64,000 nt of DNA, from contig NZ_JADQAI010000004.1 of the NCBI RefSeq assembly GCF_022129235.1, positions 124,001 to 188,000 on the forward strand. The letters run 5' to 3'. Positions 56,439-64,000 of this stretch are shown here, one piece after another (within the stretch, counting starts at the first letter, position 1; every line of letters starts with the position of its first letter). The notes beneath the pieces were generated by a model that did not search any database, was not told the origin of the DNA, and saw nothing but the letters and a program-made list of their open reading frames with translations. The DNA is from Psychrobacter sp. Ps6 (GTDB lineage Bacteria; Pseudomonadota; Gammaproteobacteria; Pseudomonadales; Moraxellaceae). Position numbers and translations under genes: made by a program.

Positions 56439-57752
56439 ATGAATCAAGTCGCTGACATTCTGAAGCTGGCAGGTGAGGCTCAGCAGCAAGATGTTGATGC
56501 TGTATTGGCCACTGTCGTTCGTACAGAGGGCTCAGCGTATCGCCGTGCTGGCGCCATGATGCTCATCTGTGAAGATGGTCGCTCAGTTGGAATGATTAGT
56601 GGTGGTTGCTTGGAGCCCCACATCATCAAACGTGCCTTTTGGCTCACGCGTGACGGTGCCAATGTGCAAGTCTATCAGACGGGTGATGACATCGAATATG
56701 CTGAAAATGGTCAAGCGCAGGTAGCGATTAACAAAGAAGCTGGCGATACAGATGATGATCTAGACGGCTTGAATGGCTTAGATGACATGGACTTTGATGA
56801 GTTGAATTTTGGACTCGGCTGTAATGGACGTGTGCATGTGCTGTTTGAGCGACTGGCAACAGCGGCACCATTCTTAGAGTTAGTTCGTCAAGTTCGGCGA
56901 ACTCAGCAGCCGATTACGGTCGCTACTTTGATTCGTACCAGCGATTTCCAGACTCAAACGGATAGTTTACAGAAAAGTGCTGAGCTGAAAATAGGCATGC
57001 GTATCAATTTAGAGGAATACTCCCATTCGGGAGACTTAGCAAGACATGAGACAATAAATTCTTCGAATATAATTACCGATATTGTAGAAGGATTAGCAGA
57101 GTATAAGTTATCTGAAAGCAATACCGAATACGTGACCATAAAAACGGACGAGGCAACCACCGAGTGGCTTGTGCAACGCCTGCAACCACAAGTGCGTTTA
57201 TTAATTTGCGGCGCAGGTAATGATGTGATGCCACTGGTGACCATGGCCAAGCTACAAGATTGGCATGTGACGGTCATAGACAGTCGCGCGCAATATGCGA
57301 CGCGTATGCGGTTTCCTCAAGCAGATGCCGTCATTTCATTATCCTTAGAGGATAGTGATACGTTGCTAAAGCTGAGCCATAATGCTGCGGTTGCTCTGAT
57401 GTCACATAGCTTGACTCAAGACCGCGCTCGCTTGGCGGTATTGCTAGCGCATGCGCAAAACTATAGATATTTAGGGCAGTTGGGGCCGCGTTATCGTACC
57501 GAACGCTTAATCAATGAAATCAGCGCCACTCTCACACAACCTGACGTCTTGGCTGCTGGTATCCGTAAGTTGCATTATCCGATTGGCTATAAGCTAGGCG
57601 GTGATGGTCCTGAAGCACTCGCACTTGGTATCATGGCACAGATAAATGCAGTCATGCATGATCAAGCCTCATCAATAGCGGTTTCGGATAGTAGTTTTTT
57701 GCATACAGCAGCGTTGAGTAATGATGCTGATATTGTGCCGAGTGTCGTATGA
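56439..57752 (+). CDS. paoD: XdhC family molybdenum cofactor maturation protein (PaoD-like)
   Basis: XdhC/PaoD proteins bind the molybdenum cofactor, help sulfurate it and insert it into the hydroxylase. The 437-residue protein has the N-terminal XdhC domain (VLATVVRTEGSAYRRAGAMMLI and GMISGGCLEPHI) and the C-terminal Rossmann domain (VRLLICGAGNDVMPLVTMA, then YLGQLGPRYRTERL). It is longer than the usual 320 or so because of two inserts: an Asp-rich run near residues 100-125 and a Ser/Thr-rich segment near 170-225. AGAGG precedes the ATG. It overlaps the next gene by 4 bases. Confidence 0.9.
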   Translation: MNQVADILKLAGEAQQQDVDAVLATVVRTEGSAYRRAGAMMLICEDGRSVGMISGGCLEPHIIKRAFWLTRDGANVQVYQTGDDIEYAENGQAQVAINKEAGDTDDDLDGLNGLDDMDFDELNFGLGCNGRVHVLFERLATAAPFLELVRQVRRTQQPITVATLIRTSDFQTQTDSLQKSAELKIGMRINLEEYSHSGDLARHETINSSNIITDIVEGLAEYKLSESNTEYVTIKTDEATTEWLVQRLQPQVRLLICGAGNDVMPLVTMAKLQDWHVTVIDSRAQYATRMRFPQADAVISLSLEDSDTLLKLSHNAAVALMSHSLTQDRARLAVLLAHAQNYRYLGQLGPRYRTERLINEISATLTQPDVLAAGIRKLHYPIGYKLGGDGPEALALGIMAQINAVMHDQASSIAVSDSSFLHTAALSNDADIVPSVV

Positions 57753-58492
57753 ACAGCGGTATTTCTATAGAAGACACAGACAGACCGACACGGAATCATG
57801 CGGTCATCATATTGGCAAGTGGCCTCAGTCAGCGTCTTGGTCAACCCAAACAGCTGCTCGTTAAGAACGGCGAACCATTAATCTTGCGCATGGCACGATT
57901 AGCATTAAATACCAATCCGCAAGCCGTCATCGTTGTGATTCCTGATAAGCACTCTGCAATTACTAGTGTAGTTACAGAGCTGGCTATGCGATATCCAGCG
58001 GTTCAAGCGGTGCTAAATTCAAAACCTGATACCGGTATGGCGGACAGTTTGCGTTTGGGTATTGAGGGCATTGCGAGTCTTGAAAATTCGTCAATCGAGC
58101 GCGTGCTTATTATGGGGGTTGATCAGGTCTTATTGGATGAGTCACATTTAGCTGTATTGTTGACTGGTGAACAGTCTGTAGTGGCAAGTCGCTATCATAG
58201 TTGGAAGCGTTTAGAAAAGCATCAAAATTTAAATGAAGCGGAATCTAATAAAAACTCTGCTACTAGTAAATCTGCAAACCATGTCGTTGGTCTGCCTTTA
58301 GCAATTAACTATAAACTGCTTATACAATGGCAGGCAATGTTAGCAGGCGATAAAGGGCTACGGCATCTGATTAGAGGGTTACCAGCCGATCAAATAGGTA
58401 CAGTTATCAACGATAGTCTTACTTATGATATTGATACGCCCGAGCAGCTCATCTATGCCAAACAACAAGGCTGGCTGGATAAGAAATCCTAG
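57749..58492 (+). CDS. MobA-like nucleotidyltransferase (molybdenum cofactor cytidylyltransferase type)
   Basis: A 247-residue NTP-transferase of the MocA/MobA-like family, which attaches CMP to molybdopterin to make the MCD cofactor that aldehyde oxidoreductases of this type use. The N-terminal nucleotide loop is VIILASGLSQRLGQPKQLL (about residues 16-34), with GMADSLRLGIEGI and the metal-binding LIMGVDQVLLDE further on. The four-base ATGA overlap with the XdhC gene and its place behind the oxidoreductase subunits support a cofactor role. A short Asn/Ser/Lys insert lies near 165-175. Confidence 0.87.
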   Translation: MNSGISIEDTDRPTRNHAVIILASGLSQRLGQPKQLLVKNGEPLILRMARLALNTNPQAVIVVIPDKHSAITSVVTELAMRYPAVQAVLNSKPDTGMADSLRLGIEGIASLENSSIERVLIMGVDQVLLDESHLAVLLTGEQSVVASRYHSWKRLEKHQNLNEAESNKNSATSKSANHVVGLPLAINYKLLIQWQAMLAGDKGLRHLIRGLPADQIGTVINDSLTYDIDTPEQLIYAKQQGWLDKKS

Positions 58493-58517
58493 CAATAATA
58501 AGTATTAAGCGACCGAC

Positions 58518-59087
58518 ATGATAAGCATGATAGAAACCGAACGACTGTACCTTAGACAGTGGCGAGCGAGCGACTTTGCGCCATTCGCTGAGATGAATGC
58601 CAATCCTAAAGTGATGGAATACTTTCCCAAGTTATTAACCATTTCTATGAGTAATACTATCGCCAAAAAATGCCAGACGCTGATTGAGGCTAATGGGTGG
58701 GGGTTTTGGGCGGTGAGTCGCAAAGGCCGCTCAAACAAAAACGATGACTTTATTGGTATGGTTGGGTTAAATAACGCGCATGCTGATATGCCGTTTGCCC
58801 CTGCTGTCGAGATTGGTTGGCGCTTGCATAGTGATTATTGGGGGCTAGGGTATGCGACCGAGGCCGCGAAGGCTGCTTTACGATTTGCTTTTGATGTTTT
58901 AGAACTTAGCGACGTGGTTGCCTTTACTGCGGTGATTAATAAACGTTCGCAAAAGCTTATGCAGCGCCTTGGTATGATCAACACACAGGAGAATTTTTAT
59001 CATCCTATGCTTGATGCCAAGCACCCACTTGCTGAGCATGTCCTGTATAAAATCACGCGTCAGCAGTGGCAAGCCCTTAGCGCATAA
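58518..59087 (+). CDS. GNAT family acetyltransferase (RimJ/RimL type)
   Basis: A 189-residue acetyltransferase of the RimJ/RimL subgroup. The opening IETERLYLRQWRASDFAPFAEMNANP and the acyl-CoA site GWRLHSDYWGLGYATEAAKAALRFAF are classic, followed by VNKRSQKL-type INKRSQKLMQRLGM. The group acetylates N-termini of ribosomal proteins or small amines; the target is unknown. It sits 25 bases after the MobA-like gene, probably as an unrelated passenger, and its stop is six bases from the convergent methyltransferase gene. Confidence 0.87.
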   Translation: MISMIETERLYLRQWRASDFAPFAEMNANPKVMEYFPKLLTISMSNTIAKKCQTLIEANGWGFWAVSRKGRSNKNDDFIGMVGLNNAHADMPFAPAVEIGWRLHSDYWGLGYATEAAKAALRFAFDVLELSDVVAFTAVINKRSQKLMQRLGMINTQENFYHPMLDAKHPLAEHVLYKITRQQWQALSA

Positions 59088-59093
59088 CGGACT

Positions 59094-59771
59094 CTATGTA
59101 TCTGATACGGCCGATCTTGAAAACGTCAAAATATGTCCTTTAAACGGCAACTCTAGATAAGTCGTATTTTCAGGTTTGACATGCTGACTACTAAAGCCAA
59201 ACTCAATCATTTTGTTAGTCAGCTTGTTTTTGCGACCGCGACCAGGATCGACTACGATGACTTCACAGGTCGGTAGGGCATGGCGCTCTATGAATTCCGC
59301 CAATATATCGATGTGTTGATCTTCATAGAGTAAGTCACTGCCGATAATGATATCAAACTTGCCAAGATGGCTATTGTCCTCTGACCAGTCTAAACGCTCA
59401 AAATTAATCTCTTTGCTATTATTCAGTGTGGTATTTCTATCCAGAAAATACTCAACCGTTGGATGATAGTCAGTCGCTGTAATGTCCGCATGTCTATGAT
59501 TGAGCAGCAAACTCGATAGCGCCATGCCGCAGCCCACTTCCAAAATTCGTTTGCCCGCGATATCGTAATCGAGCATATGATTGGCAAGTACCAAGCTTGA
59601 TGGCCATATGACACCAAACATCGGCCAAGAAGCGGAGCAAATGCCCAAATTCAATGCCTCATCATCAGGGTCGCTAAATTGCTGATTGTCACGCAGGGTG
59701 CAAACATGAATGTCAGTGTTGCCAATTTCGATCGTTTGATAGCGTACGCGCACGGTGGTCAGCGAAGTCAT
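59094..59771 (-). CDS. SAM-dependent methyltransferase (lysine methyltransferase-like)
   Basis: A 225-residue class I methyltransferase. Motif I is ILEVGCGMALSSLLL (about residues 80-94), motif II ITATDYHPTVEYFL, and FDIIIGSDLLYED follows, the pattern shared with METTL21-type protein lysine methyltransferases. An AGGA site supports the reassigned ATG at 59771; the longer form would add 17 residues with no homology. Substrate unknown. It is transcribed alone. Confidence 0.82.
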   Translation of the reverse strand: MTSLTTVRVRYQTIEIGNTDIHVCTLRDNQQFSDPDDEALNLGICSASWPMFGVIWPSSLVLANHMLDYDIAGKRILEVGCGMALSSLLLNHRHADITATDYHPTVEYFLDRNTTLNNSKEINFERLDWSEDNSHLGKFDIIIGSDLLYEDQHIDILAEFIERHALPTCEVIVVDPGRGRKNKLTNKMIEFGFSSQHVKPENTTYLELPFKGHILTFSRSAVSDT

Positions 59772-60156
59772 AAACTGTCCTAAAAAATAAGCAAAAATGC
59801 AAGGTTTGGCAGAGGTTGCCACTGTCGATGAGGTAGGACGTTCGAATAAGGTATCTAAATATTGGAAATAGTAGAAAGTGAGCGACTGTAGAAGTTTTTG
59901 TTTTATAAAAGACTCGGTAGCGCCAAGAAAAGCGTCTTACAGGTGTGAGGAGAGTATGACCTAAACGATGACAAGTTATTGTTAATTCTGAAGGTATTGT
60001 TATTGCTGTGCAAAATCGTCCAGCACTAGAAAGTAATAGACAAGAAAGCCATTAGACGCGGATGGTTATAAGAGAGGAAAGGGCGCTCGACCTAAGACAA
60101 GCGCACTTATGTTACTATGGTATGAAGGAATTATGTTGAGTAATGGCTTAACTCCA
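59772..60156. other. Intergenic region beside the roadblock/PAS cluster
   Basis: About 385 bases between the 3' end of the cluster and the methyltransferase start. I see no gene, strong hairpin or repeat; no obvious terminator for the five-gene cluster is visible either. Confidence 0.35.
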
Positions 60157-60771
60157 TCAACTAAGAAACTTTAGACCAGATGTCTTGAGCGCCCATACCA
60201 GCTCTACAAAGGCGCGACTGTTGGTCAAGGGTTCGCCGTCGATGATGAGCACATAACCTGCACCGTCAATCCATAAAAACACAAAGCTGGTTTCAGGAAT
60301 AAGTAAGTCAACTTGCTGAAAAAACGAGATGGCTTGACTCTCTACTGCCCAGCCGCGCTGTTTTTGGCGAAGCATAAATCCTGAAAAATCAGCAGCTGCG
60401 ACACTGAGCATGTCCGCTTCCTCTTGACTATAACCAATCCGAGCCAGACAAAACCCTTCATCAGAGCCAATTGCGGCACGGCGTTTGCCAGATAAGCTCG
60501 CGACTACGTAAGGCAAAAACTGATCCAGTGGCAAATTGGGTGCTGGCAAAAGCAAAGACAGTTTTTCAATCCAGCCTTGCTCGATAAAGCTTTGTAGCCA
60601 TATATCAGAATAACGCTGCAACCAATCAGCAGCGAGTAGTGTCTGCCCATAAGACAATAAATCTTGTAGCGCCAACTGCTCGTCAGTCGGCTCATTCTGT
60701 GAAAATGCCTCAAAAATACCAGCGGGCGTTAAGGTTAGATAGGTTTTATCAGCATTCAAGTAAGAGGACAT
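60157..60771 (-). CDS. Hypothetical protein, last gene of the roadblock/PAS cluster
   Basis: A 204-residue soluble protein with no recognised family. The sequence is Leu-rich and helical in the first 110 residues (LALQDLLSYGQTLLAADWLQ), and ends with a beta-rich stretch (FVFLWIDGAGYVLIIDGEPL, about 165-184) that vaguely recalls a roadblock/LC7 strand pair. No signal or membrane helix. It is 62 bases downstream of the preceding gene and closes a five-gene same-strand run. Ribosome site weak. Confidence 0.7.
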   Translation of the reverse strand: MSSYLNADKTYLTLTPAGIFEAFSQNEPTDEQLALQDLLSYGQTLLAADWLQRYSDIWLQSFIEQGWIEKLSLLLPAPNLPLDQFLPYVVASLSGKRRAAIGSDEGFCLARIGYSQEEADMLSVAAADFSGFMLRQKQRGWAVESQAISFFQQVDLLIPETSFVFLWIDGAGYVLIIDGEPLTNSRAFVELVWALKTSGLKFLS

Positions 60772-60833
60772 AGCGGCTACCGTAGTGATGAAAGGGTGAT
60801 AAAAAATATTTAAGGTAATAAATGAATGACAAT

Positions 60834-61466
60834 CTATCGTGTAGTAGAAGGTCTAATGGTTTGATCAAGGTGCTGTTGGCAATTGTCCCAGCGCTTATCA
60901 AACTGCCAATCACTTTTGCCCAAGCTAAACCATACTAATGAAAATGCCAGACGATCGTTGCGCGCCGTACAATAGGCAAAAAACTCATTTTCAATTTGCT
61001 CAATGGTGCCCCAGTCTTGGCTAGCACGTGCTTGCATCAACTCGCTTGTGATGTCTTTAGCGATTTCTTTGGCATCATCGCTACTGATACGCAGTCGTTG
61101 CTTTTGCTCATTGAGCGAAGGCGACACCAGTACGCTCCAGCGAGTGGCGAGCATACTGTTGCGCTGAATGTAGCTTTTTTTATCAATACAATCGCGAAAC
61201 CCTTGCTGGGCATCAGGGTACAAGCGATCTTTAATACGCGTAAATAGATTATTGACATCGTACGGAATATCAAACCAGCAACCATAGAAAAAGTCCGCTA
61301 CAGCGCCTTGTAACGGTTCTTTTTCAGTCATCAGTAAGGCGGCGTTGATGCGCTGCTCATGAAAGTGACGGTTATTGGGTGCCAAAAACACCTTGCGCGA
61401 GTAAAGTCGAAATACTCGGTGCGCGACTTTCTCATTTTCTTTGATCAGGTCTGCATCAGACATCAT
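60834..61466 (-). CDS. Hypothetical protein in the roadblock/PAS cluster
   Basis: A 210-residue soluble protein of unknown function. It is helical and charged, with SDADLIKENEKVAHRVFRLYSRKVFL at the N-terminus and a WQFDKRWDNCQQHLDQ tail. No GTP-binding, kinase or DNA-binding motif is recognised. A good AGAGGAT ribosome site lies before the doubled ATG. It follows the PhnD-like gene by 96 bases and precedes the last cluster gene by 62. Confidence 0.72.
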   Translation of the reverse strand: MMSDADLIKENEKVAHRVFRLYSRKVFLAPNNRHFHEQRINAALLMTEKEPLQGAVADFFYGCWFDIPYDVNNLFTRIKDRLYPDAQQGFRDCIDKKSYIQRNSMLATRWSVLVSPSLNEQKQRLRISSDDAKEIAKDITSELMQARASQDWGTIEQIENEFFAYCTARNDRLAFSLVWFSLGKSDWQFDKRWDNCQQHLDQTIRPSTTR

Positions 61467-61562
61467 AGTATCCTCTTGTCATAGCCGTGATGGCAAAAAG
61501 CGCAACAAGCCACAGCCTAATTCTGTAAAACGAAGTGCGATATCAATAAAGCTAATAAGCGA

Positions 61563-62312
61563 TCAGTCCAATAATGTCTGCATCAAATCAATCATGAACT
61601 CAGCATCTTCTTCACTCATCGCCTCAAACCCCTGCGGCATACCTAGTTCAGTCAAGGCTTCTTTACCATCGTCATCGCTATGCAAATCAAGAATGGCATC
61701 TATAAAGAGTTGCGCATCTGGGAAGTCATCTTTGATAAGCAGGACATGGCTAATATCTGCCAAATCACTCTCAATCAGTACCGATAGCTGAGCTTTGGTT
61801 AAGCGTGAAAAGCTGTGAAATATCTCCGCTAAGAAGAAAGCCGCTTGGGCATCGCCTTTGATCACTTTGCGGGCGGCTGCTTGATAGGTCTCAGTCACAT
61901 CCCAGTTAAGATCAGATTCTTCTATATCGACAGCTTCTAGCAAACGCAAACCAATCAGCTTGACGTCGCGGTTGTCTGCCATGGCGACAGTTGCACCCGC
62001 ATGGATATCTTCTAGGCGGTCGATATCGCTATTGGCCGCTGCTGCAATCACCATCTCATCAGACTTACCGATAGGTCGTGCAATGGCTCGATAGCCTTGC
62101 GCGCGTATCAGGGCGGCTGCATCAAAAGGATTGGCGTAGATAATTTGGATATCACCTGCCTCAATCAATGCTTCTTGCTCAGCATGTGATGCTGGAATAT
62201 TAAGATGCATGTTTAGGTTGGCACGTTTTTGTATCAAGGTATTAAACATGTGCCAGCCTGCAAAGCGCTCAGGCGAGAAATCAGGGGCGATTAACATATT
62301 GTGTGTCGTCAT
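61563..62312 (-). CDS. PhnD-like binding-protein domain without signal peptide
   Basis: A 249-residue protein with the fold pattern of PhnD-type ABC substrate-binding proteins: LNMHLNIPASHAEQEALIEAGDIQIIYANPFDAAALIRAQGYR, then RPIGKSDE and LEDIHAGATVAMADNRD, and a later KVIKGDAQAAFFLAEIFHSF. Such proteins bind phosphonates or similar anions in the periplasm, but this one begins directly with the domain: no signal peptide or lipobox exists, so it must act in the cytoplasm. GAGGAAGG supports the ATG, which lies 3 bases past the PAS gene stop codon. No permease or ATPase gene is adjacent. Confidence 0.8.
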   Translation of the reverse strand: MTTHNMLIAPDFSPERFAGWHMFNTLIQKRANLNMHLNIPASHAEQEALIEAGDIQIIYANPFDAAALIRAQGYRAIARPIGKSDEMVIAAAANSDIDRLEDIHAGATVAMADNRDVKLIGLRLLEAVDIEESDLNWDVTETYQAAARKVIKGDAQAAFFLAEIFHSFSRLTKAQLSVLIESDLADISHVLLIKDDFPDAQLFIDAILDLHSDDDGKEALTELGMPQGFEAMSEEDAEFMIDLMQTLLD

Positions 62313-62315
62313 GAT

Positions 62316-62810
62316 TTAGCCTTCCTCATGTTGTTTCATTTGAGCGTACTGAGACAGTGCCGCTTCAATTTTGCTGCGTGATGGCTTGCGGCGTACTGAG
62401 GTGTAGCCAACGGTTTCGCCGCGGCGAACATTGGGTACGACCGTGGCATATACCCAATAGTGACTACCGTCTTTGCATAAGTTTTTGACATAGCCATGCC
62501 ATTTTCGTCCAGATTCAGCGGTATCCCACAGGTCTTTGTAGGCGGCTTTTGGCATATCAGGGTGGCGCAAGATAGATTGCGGTTGACCGATGAGCTCATC
62601 AACGCTGTAGCCACTAATCTCGACAAAGGCATCGTTGACGTGAGTAATAATACCGTCTAAATCGGTGCGCGAGACAATCAATTTGCCATCGGGATAGGGA
62701 CGTTCTATTCCTGTATCATAGACAGTCCGTGACGTTCCATCATAATAGGTTAGGGTGATTTGCTCAGCAGGCAGGTCAGGCTTGTGTGCATCAGGGATTG
62801 GAGAACCCAT
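62316..62810 (-). CDS. Aer-type PAS domain protein
   Basis: A 164-residue protein that is mostly one PAS domain, closely following the FAD-binding PAS of the aerotaxis receptor Aer: GIITHVNDAFVEISGYSVDELIGQPQSILRHPDMPKAAYKDLW, then GYVKNLCKDGSHYWVYATVVP and GYTSVRRKPSR. It lacks the membrane anchor, HAMP and signalling domains of Aer, so it should be a soluble redox or oxygen sensor that passes its state to a partner. The start is reassigned to the second ATG (62810): GGAG at 62817-62820 is too close to the first. The PhnD-like gene follows 3 bases later. Confidence 0.88.
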   Translation of the reverse strand: MGSPIPDAHKPDLPAEQITLTYYDGTSRTVYDTGIERPYPDGKLIVSRTDLDGIITHVNDAFVEISGYSVDELIGQPQSILRHPDMPKAAYKDLWDTAESGRKWHGYVKNLCKDGSHYWVYATVVPNVRRGETVGYTSVRRKPSRSKIEAALSQYAQMKQHEEG

Positions 62811-62999
62811 GGTCATCTCCTTTATTAGTCGTTATGTAGTCAATCCTCTATAAATGGGATACGGTGTCAGCCTTGCTTAGTCTACTACTTATAGTACTTT
62901 CGCCCGGCTTCCTTGTATGCAAATCATATTGAACCGACTATGTTTATAATAATTAAAAAGCGAATGGATACGGCGCTTGTTAAAAGCTAAAGCTACCAA

Positions 63000-63362
63000 T
63001 CAAATAAGTTTTGCAAGGGCTTCTGAAGCACGCTTGATGTCTAAGAATATCAAGCCAAGCTTGGCATTGGGTTTTGCCATGATGGTGAGCACTGCTTCTT
63101 CTCCTGATGAGGTCATGATCACATAGCCTTTTTCGCCTTGAATCATGATGCGATCGATACTACCGCGTGCCAATTCGCGACCTGCACGGTCACCCAATGA
63201 TAGCAGTGCCGCTGACATCGCCCCAACACGGTCTTCATCAACGCCAGTTGGTAGAGCTGAGGCAATCATCAGACCATCGTTAGAGATTAGGGCAGATGCT
63301 TCAACATCTGCTGATGAGCTGTTTAAGTCTTCCAATATCTGTTGAAATGAATCTGTACGCAT
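63000..63362 (-). CDS. Roadblock/LC7 domain protein (MglB-like)
   Basis: A 120-residue single roadblock/LC7 domain. The pattern SSADVEASALISNDGLMIASALP, then DRVGAMSAALLSLGDRAGRELARGSIDRIMIQGEKGYVIMTS, is typical. These domains dimerise and often control small Ras-like GTPases (MglB acts on MglA), but no GTPase gene lies in the window. AGAGAAAG supports the ATG. It is the first gene of the cluster, with 183 bases to the PAS gene, enough for an internal promoter. Confidence 0.88.
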   Translation of the reverse strand: MRTDSFQQILEDLNSSSADVEASALISNDGLMIASALPTGVDEDRVGAMSAALLSLGDRAGRELARGSIDRIMIQGEKGYVIMTSSGEEAVLTIMAKPNAKLGLIFLDIKRASEALAKLI

Positions 63363-63422
63363 ATCGCTTTCTCTATACTGTGTGTTAATTTTTATTTATG
63401 AACTATAGTTAGCCAAAAATAA

Positions 63423-63489
63423 CCCTATTTAAAAAAGGGTATTATAAATCCTTACTAAAAATATTGATATAGTAAATCCCTATTTAAAA
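63423..63489. repeat. 12-bp direct repeats upstream of the roadblock gene
   Basis: CCCTATTTAAAA occurs at 63423-63434 and again at 63478-63489, 55 bases apart (about five helical turns), 60-127 bases ahead of the roadblock start. This spacing would place two copies on one face of the helix; a regulator site is possible. Confidence 0.5.
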
Positions 63490-63543
63490 TAAGGTTATGG
63501 AGATTTTTTTCTTCAATTTCATAAAATTTTTAATATTTTTATT

Positions 63544-63580
63544 AAAAAAGCCCCAATCATTGTATGACTGGGGCTTTTTT
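63544..63580 (-). terminator. Terminator downstream of hutI
   Basis: AAAAAAGCCCCA at 63544-63555 pairs with 63569-63580 across a 13-base loop. On the minus strand it ends in a T run just after the hutI stop; on the plus strand it could also act. Confidence 0.88.
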
Positions 63581-63606
63581 GGTTACGATAAATAAAAGTA
63601 GTTTGA

Positions 63607-64000
63607 CTATATTGCCTCGCGCCATTGTCCTTGAACCATAATGCCTTGAATAGGATTAAGCCCCATCTGATAGGCCAAGTCAGCAGGGCGGGCGATATCC
63701 CATAATGCTAAATCGGCATCACAGCCAACCTCTATTTTACCTTTATTAGGTAGCCCCAAAGCCTGCGCCGCATAAACCGTCGATCCTGCCAGTACTTCTT
63801 CAGGCGTGAGGTAAAAAAGCGTACAGCCCATATTCATCGTCAATAACAGCGACGTTAACGGTGAGGTGCCAGGGTTACAATCGGTCGAAATCGCCATCGG
63901 GACGCGATGCGTGCGCAGTGCCTCAATCGGTGGCAGTTTGGTGTCACGTAACGTATAAAACGCTCCGGGCAATATCACGGCAACCGTGTTGCTAGCAGCC
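63607..64000 (-). CDS. hutI: Imidazolonepropionase, C-terminal part (runs off right edge)
   Basis: The C-terminal 131 codons or so of HutI, the amidohydrolase that opens imidazolone-5-propionate to formiminoglutamate in histidine degradation. The frame is open to the window end, and the residues before the possible internal GTG ([14 protein letters not shown]) are homologous, so the gene continues beyond 64000. Visible signatures are LPPIEALR, the metal-site region [13 protein letters not shown], and the C-terminal [17 protein letters not shown]. Other hut genes would be expected upstream on the minus strand, outside the window. Confidence 0.92.
   Translation of the reverse strand, partial: AASNTVAVILPGAFYTLRDTKLPPIEALRTHRVPMAISTDCNPGTSPLTSLLLTMNMGCTLFYLTPEEVLAGSTVYAAQALGLPNKGKIEVGCDADLALWDIARPADLAYQMGLNPIQGIMVQGQWREAI

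Noticed and set aside
57749..58492. A true MobA (guanylyltransferase) for the nucleotidyltransferase after the XdhC gene
   Set aside because: Its place in a xanthine-dehydrogenase-type operon favours the MocA/cytidylyl branch, so I did not assign the symbol mobA.

Overview
The window reads as an ordinary chromosomal stretch of a Gammaproteobacterium, most likely the Moraxellaceae genus Psychrobacter. That is inference from protein resemblance and gene order: the gspN-gspC-gspD block, the short H-NS, the FimX-type protein with its partner, paired BLUF photoreceptors, and moderate, locally low GC. No species can be named from the sequence alone. I see no rRNA, tRNA, insertion sequence, prophage, CRISPR array or replication origin. 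Both edges cut genes: a lipoprotein on the left and hutI on the right.

Layout. 1-13.3 kb is mostly housekeeping: lipoprotein fragment, YjbQ, MnmC, a small membrane-anchored protein with YciI, YciB, the PHP-domain nuclease Rnm, a GGDEF protein, TruD, a Rieske/FAD reductase, a GNAT enzyme, the YjjB/YjjP exporter pair and a DUF503 protein. 13.3-16.1 kb is more AT-rich, with a DUF2846 lipoprotein, two orphan small proteins and a LysE exporter. 16.1-22.6 kb carries uvrA, a YajR-like MFS transporter, a DUF3833 lipoprotein and ssb. 22.6-25.9 kb holds a light-sensing patch: an unknown gene, two tandem BLUF proteins and an H-NS protein. 26.0-30.1 kb is the type II secretion block gspN-gspC-gspD.

30.3-36.3 kb has a 54-residue protein, TatD, TcdA, a GAF hybrid histidine kinase, EF-P and the divergent EF-P modifying enzyme EpmB. 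36.7-40.8 kb is a FimX-like c-di-GMP effector with its upstream partner. 40.9-45.8 kb holds a cytochrome c lipoprotein and a MoxR-DUF58-transglutaminase operon. 45.9-51.8 kb has small proteins and a detoxification-flavoured set: a LysR regulator divergent from glutathione-dependent formaldehyde dehydrogenase, a HAD dehalogenase, a DsbA/FrnE oxidoreductase and an NfsB nitroreductase. 52.2-58.5 kb is a molybdenum aldehyde oxidoreductase operon (PaoABC-like) with its XdhC maturation factor and a MobA-like nucleotidyltransferase. 58.5-59.8 kb holds a GNAT enzyme and a methyltransferase.

The least described part is 60.1-63.4 kb: five same-strand genes encoding a roadblock/LC7 protein, an Aer-type PAS protein, a PhnD-like binding protein with no signal peptide, and two unknowns. 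It looks like a cytoplasmic sensing module and is my main candidate for an uncharacterised system. Coordinates marked as reassigned starts come from ribosome-binding sites and family lengths.
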